A stretch of 64,000 nt of DNA from Pagrus major. Its lineage: Eukaryota > Chordata > Actinopteri > Spariformes > Sparidae. This document shows, piece by piece, positions 61,773 to 64,000 of this stretch; within the stretch, counting starts at the first letter, position 1, and every line of letters begins with the position of its first letter. The notes under the pieces were generated by a model. It was not told where the DNA came from and did not search any database. It saw nothing but the letters and a program-made list of their open reading frames with translations. Location of the stretch: NCBI RefSeq assembly GCF_040436345.1, contig NC_133220.1:9500664-9564663 (forward strand). The letters are read 5' to 3'. A program made the translations under genes and the position numbers.

Positions 61773-63930
61773 GTAAGTTTAGAAATGTTTTATTTGCTTC
61801 TTTGTTGAATGATTTTTATTACCAGACTTGCTTGAAAGAAACACCTTTTTTTTGTTATTTTGTTTGTGCTGCAGCTCTGCTGGCTGGTCAGTCATTTGAA
61901 GCTCCCCCTGCCGCTCCTTCAAGGCCACAGTCCAGCACCACAGAAGCAGAGAAGGAGAAGATTAAAGAGGCAACTACAGGACCTTCCCATACCAATATAT
62001 CACCTCCCATCTCTACATGCATTGTATAAGAACCAGGTGATTTATGTGTCTGTATTCTGCTGCCTCCACAGGAGTACGAAGAGAGGCTGGCCAAGTTGCA
62101 GGCTGAGTACAATGCAGAGCAGGAGTCCAAAGCAAAGCTGCAGGAGGACATTGCTGCCCTGCGATCCTCCTATGAATCCAAGCTGTCTAATCTGGAGAAG
62201 GCTCGATCCAGCAGGGGGAGCTCTGTCCCAAAGAATGGCAACAGAAAATCATCTGCACAAAACAAAGAGACATGTAAGTGGAATATAAGGTGAATCTGGA
62301 GCTCATCATTCTGTCAAAAAACAAAAAAACCATGTGAAACTTGTGAATCACATAAACTTTTATCAAGAGTTCTTGTAATTCAACCCCTGTGCATCCCCTG
62401 TATACTGACACTGCTTGTCTTGCTTCTCAGCACCGGTGAGCTCCAGCTGTATGACACAGGTCGCTGAGGAAGAGCTCCACCACAACACTGATCCCATGTG
62501 CCACAGTGGAGACACCTCCCTGACTGAGGTACTGTTCACTCACATCTGTCGCCATCAACCACAGAACATGTTATATTTGCTGGAGTGAAGGATTATTATT
62601 GGGTTTTATCTCCTCATGTTGGTGAACCAGCCTGCAGTACCTTGTGCAGCAGCCGGTGACCAAAAAGATCCAGACGGAGGCGGGCTCATAGACTCACCTG
62701 ATATCAACTCTGCAGAGTCTCTGGACCAGCAACATGTCTTGGAAAGGTGTGTGGGAAGTCCCAAGTCCCTGGAAGCCCTGAGATCCTGAATTGATTTGGA
62801 AAAGACATCATTTACACTCTTTTAAAGCTAAAATCTTCACTGGAGCTGCTAAGATAAAACTGCGCACTCCTTCTGAATCGGGTTCACAGGCTGGACCACG
62901 CATCTGAAGTTTAAATACTGTCTTTTAAAATCTATTTGGGATCTTTGGGCTTCTGGAGCCTTGAATTAGGAGCAATTTTAGTTTTTTTTGGGGTTGTCTT
63001 TTTCAGAAGTCCCCTACTACTTTAGTTGTTCGGGAGTATGTATAACAGTTTAAAGGTGCAATATGTAAGAATTTTAATAACTTAATAAATAAGGCTGATA
63101 CTTTTCTACTAGATTTTAAGATATTTATATCAGTTTCAGCCTCAAAAACCCAGTAATAGTTGTGTTATTGCTGACATCATCCCATAGTATCGCTAATCTG
63201 ATGATATAACCATGACAACATTAGTTTTCAGTAGGCAGCTCAAGTGCCTTTTGTCTGCAGACTGCAGCAGCTGGAGCAGGAGGTGGTGGGAGGAGAGCAG
63301 GCCAGGAACAAAGAGTTACAGCAGAGACACCGGCAGAGGAAGAACCTCGCCGACCAGAGAAAAGTCCATCTTATCCGCGCTCTGTCAGAGAACGGCGAGG
63401 ACAGCGAAAATGTGCTGTTGAACGTCTACAACTCCATCCAGGAAGAGGTCCATGCCAAAAACCAAATACTGGTCAAGGTCCAGGGAAAGGTAGGTCAAAG
63501 TGTTGTGTTATGATGCATATTCAACAACGGGGTTCAGGGAGTGCAGTATAAGATACAACAGAAATTGCTGCAGGATACTGTGAAATCAAAATTGTAGGCT
63601 GTCTAAGCTTTCAGCACTGAAGTATCCCCTCCGCCATCCAACCGTTAAACCTCATCCACCTGTTGTGACAGCTGAAAGCAGCCAGACTGGAGATCCGTGA
63701 CCTGCAGGCAGAGTTCGAGGTGGAGAGGAATGACTACCTGGCAACCATCCGGCGTCTGGAGAGGGAGGGTCAGTTGCTGCACAGCCTGCTGGAGCGCATG
63801 GTGCCCCTGGTGCGCCGGGACTGCAACTACAGCAACCTGGACCGCCTGAAGAAAGAGGCAGTGTGGGACGAAGACGGCGCCACCTGGAGGCTGCCCGATG
63901 TGATGGTGCAGAAAACGACACTGCCTTCAG
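58426..63930 (+). CDS. kif17: kinesin family member 17 (kinesin-2), 3'-incomplete
   Basis: Homodimeric plus-end motor of the kinesin-2 class; in vertebrates it moves dendritic cargo such as NMDA receptor complexes and enters cilia, including photoreceptors. Coding exons: 58426-58656, 58903-59049, 59222-59323, 59554-59743, 61320-61772, 61875-61969, 62072-62273, 62431-62528, 62631-62746, 63261-63489, 63672-63930; 2122 nt, 707 codons and one base, open at the window end. Start [20 protein letters not shown] matches human [15 protein letters not shown]-loop GQTGSGKS at residues 91-98, switch [10 protein letters not shown] at 204-212, switch II DLAGSE from 240. Coiled coil [20 protein letters not shown] from 407, then a second coil and [20 protein letters not shown]. 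Linker between coils is about 90 residues, far shorter than human. The PDZ-binding C-terminus lies beyond the window. Intron 61970-62071 is GC-AG. Confidence 0.95.
59744..61319. other. kif17 intron with repeat
   Basis: No gene. Contains the dispersed repeat at 60525-60955; the rest is AT-rich. Confidence 0.65.
60525..60955. repeat. teleost dispersed repeat ending in ACCTTTAA
   Basis: CAAATTGCAACCAACTGAAT then ACCCCTCGCCTCACCCTCCC, AACATGGAGGACCTGCTCCC, TAGATATAAAAGACTC, AACAAAATGATTCTTCAGTT and CCCCAAATCCTACACAAGGG then ACCTTTAA keep the block order of a repeat I know from many percomorph fish. Non-coding. Confidence 0.6.
61875..63930 (+). CDS. kif17: kif17 neck, coiled-coil and tail exons
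   Basis: Exons 61875-61969, 62072-62273, 62431-62528, 62631-62746, 63261-63489, 63672-63930. The first holds a Pro/Ala neck extension and AEKEKIKE, which joins EYEERLAKL across the GC-AG intron. The Ser-rich exons 62431-62746 are poorly conserved. The last two encode [20 protein letters not shown], then [20 protein letters not shown] and [20 protein letters not shown], which match human KIF17 closely. Confidence 0.9.
63050..63085. mobile_element. terminus of the AAAGGTGCA MITE family
   Basis: TTAAAGGTGCAATATGTAAG then AATTTTAATAAC matches the left end of the element at 2376. No right end was recognised. Confidence 0.45.
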
Positions 63931-64000
63931 GTCAAATAGAAAATAGAGTTACAATCAAAGCAGTTTATAGCAATGATGTAGCTTGTCTTTAAATATTATC

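Noticed and set aside
1-64000. CRISPR array, phage, operon or bacterial mobile genes
   Set aside because: The window is vertebrate nuclear DNA with spliced genes; tandem repeats seen are microsatellites or coding repeats.

Overview
This window is nuclear DNA from a vertebrate, almost certainly a ray-finned (teleost) fish. It carries split genes with GT-AG introns of about 70 bp to several kb, polyadenylation signals, CpG-rich promoter segments, and many short non-autonomous DNA transposons of kinds common in teleosts. Four protein-coding genes lie head to tail, all on the + strand: eif4g3 (5' end outside the window), hp1bp3, sh2d5 and kif17 (3' end outside the window). The same four genes lie in the same order and direction on human 1p36.12 (established knowledge), so this is an ancient syntenic block. 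I found no bacterial, viral or organellar genes.

Layout. 1-6142: no recognised exon, probably eif4g3 intron, repeat-rich. 6143-37825: 29 coding exons of eif4g3 that join without a frame break into 1627 codons plus a stop; they cover the PABP-binding motif, low-complexity linker, eIF4E-binding motif, MIF4G, MA3 and W2 domains. 37826-40520: eif4g3 3'UTR and intergenic DNA. 40520-49060: hp1bp3, with promoter, non-coding first exon, 11 coding exons (608 aa, three linker-histone-like domains and a long basic/acidic tail) and 3'UTR. 49061-51000: intergenic, mostly repeats. 51000-57609: sh2d5, with a CRE-containing promoter, 9 coding exons (405 aa, PTB plus degenerate SH2) and a long 3'UTR carrying a TIR element. 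58020-64000: kif17, with an RFX X-box-like promoter site and 11 coding exons giving about 707 aa; the C-terminal tail is missing.

The genes are not a functional operon: translation initiation (eif4g3), chromatin (hp1bp3), a neuronal PTB/SH2 adaptor (sh2d5) and a ciliary/dendritic kinesin (kif17). All exon limits were read from splice consensus plus reading-frame continuity and agreement with the known vertebrate proteins; I ran no alignment. The points most worth a second look are a GC-AG intron in kif17, a near-palindromic X-box upstream of kif17, a 9-bp tandem-repeat expansion encoding DSR/DQR repeats in eif4g3, a tandem NAGNAG acceptor, a transposon that brings the first AATAAA into the sh2d5 3'UTR, nested MITEs in an eif4g3 intron, and a pair of diverged dispersed repeats 47 kb apart.
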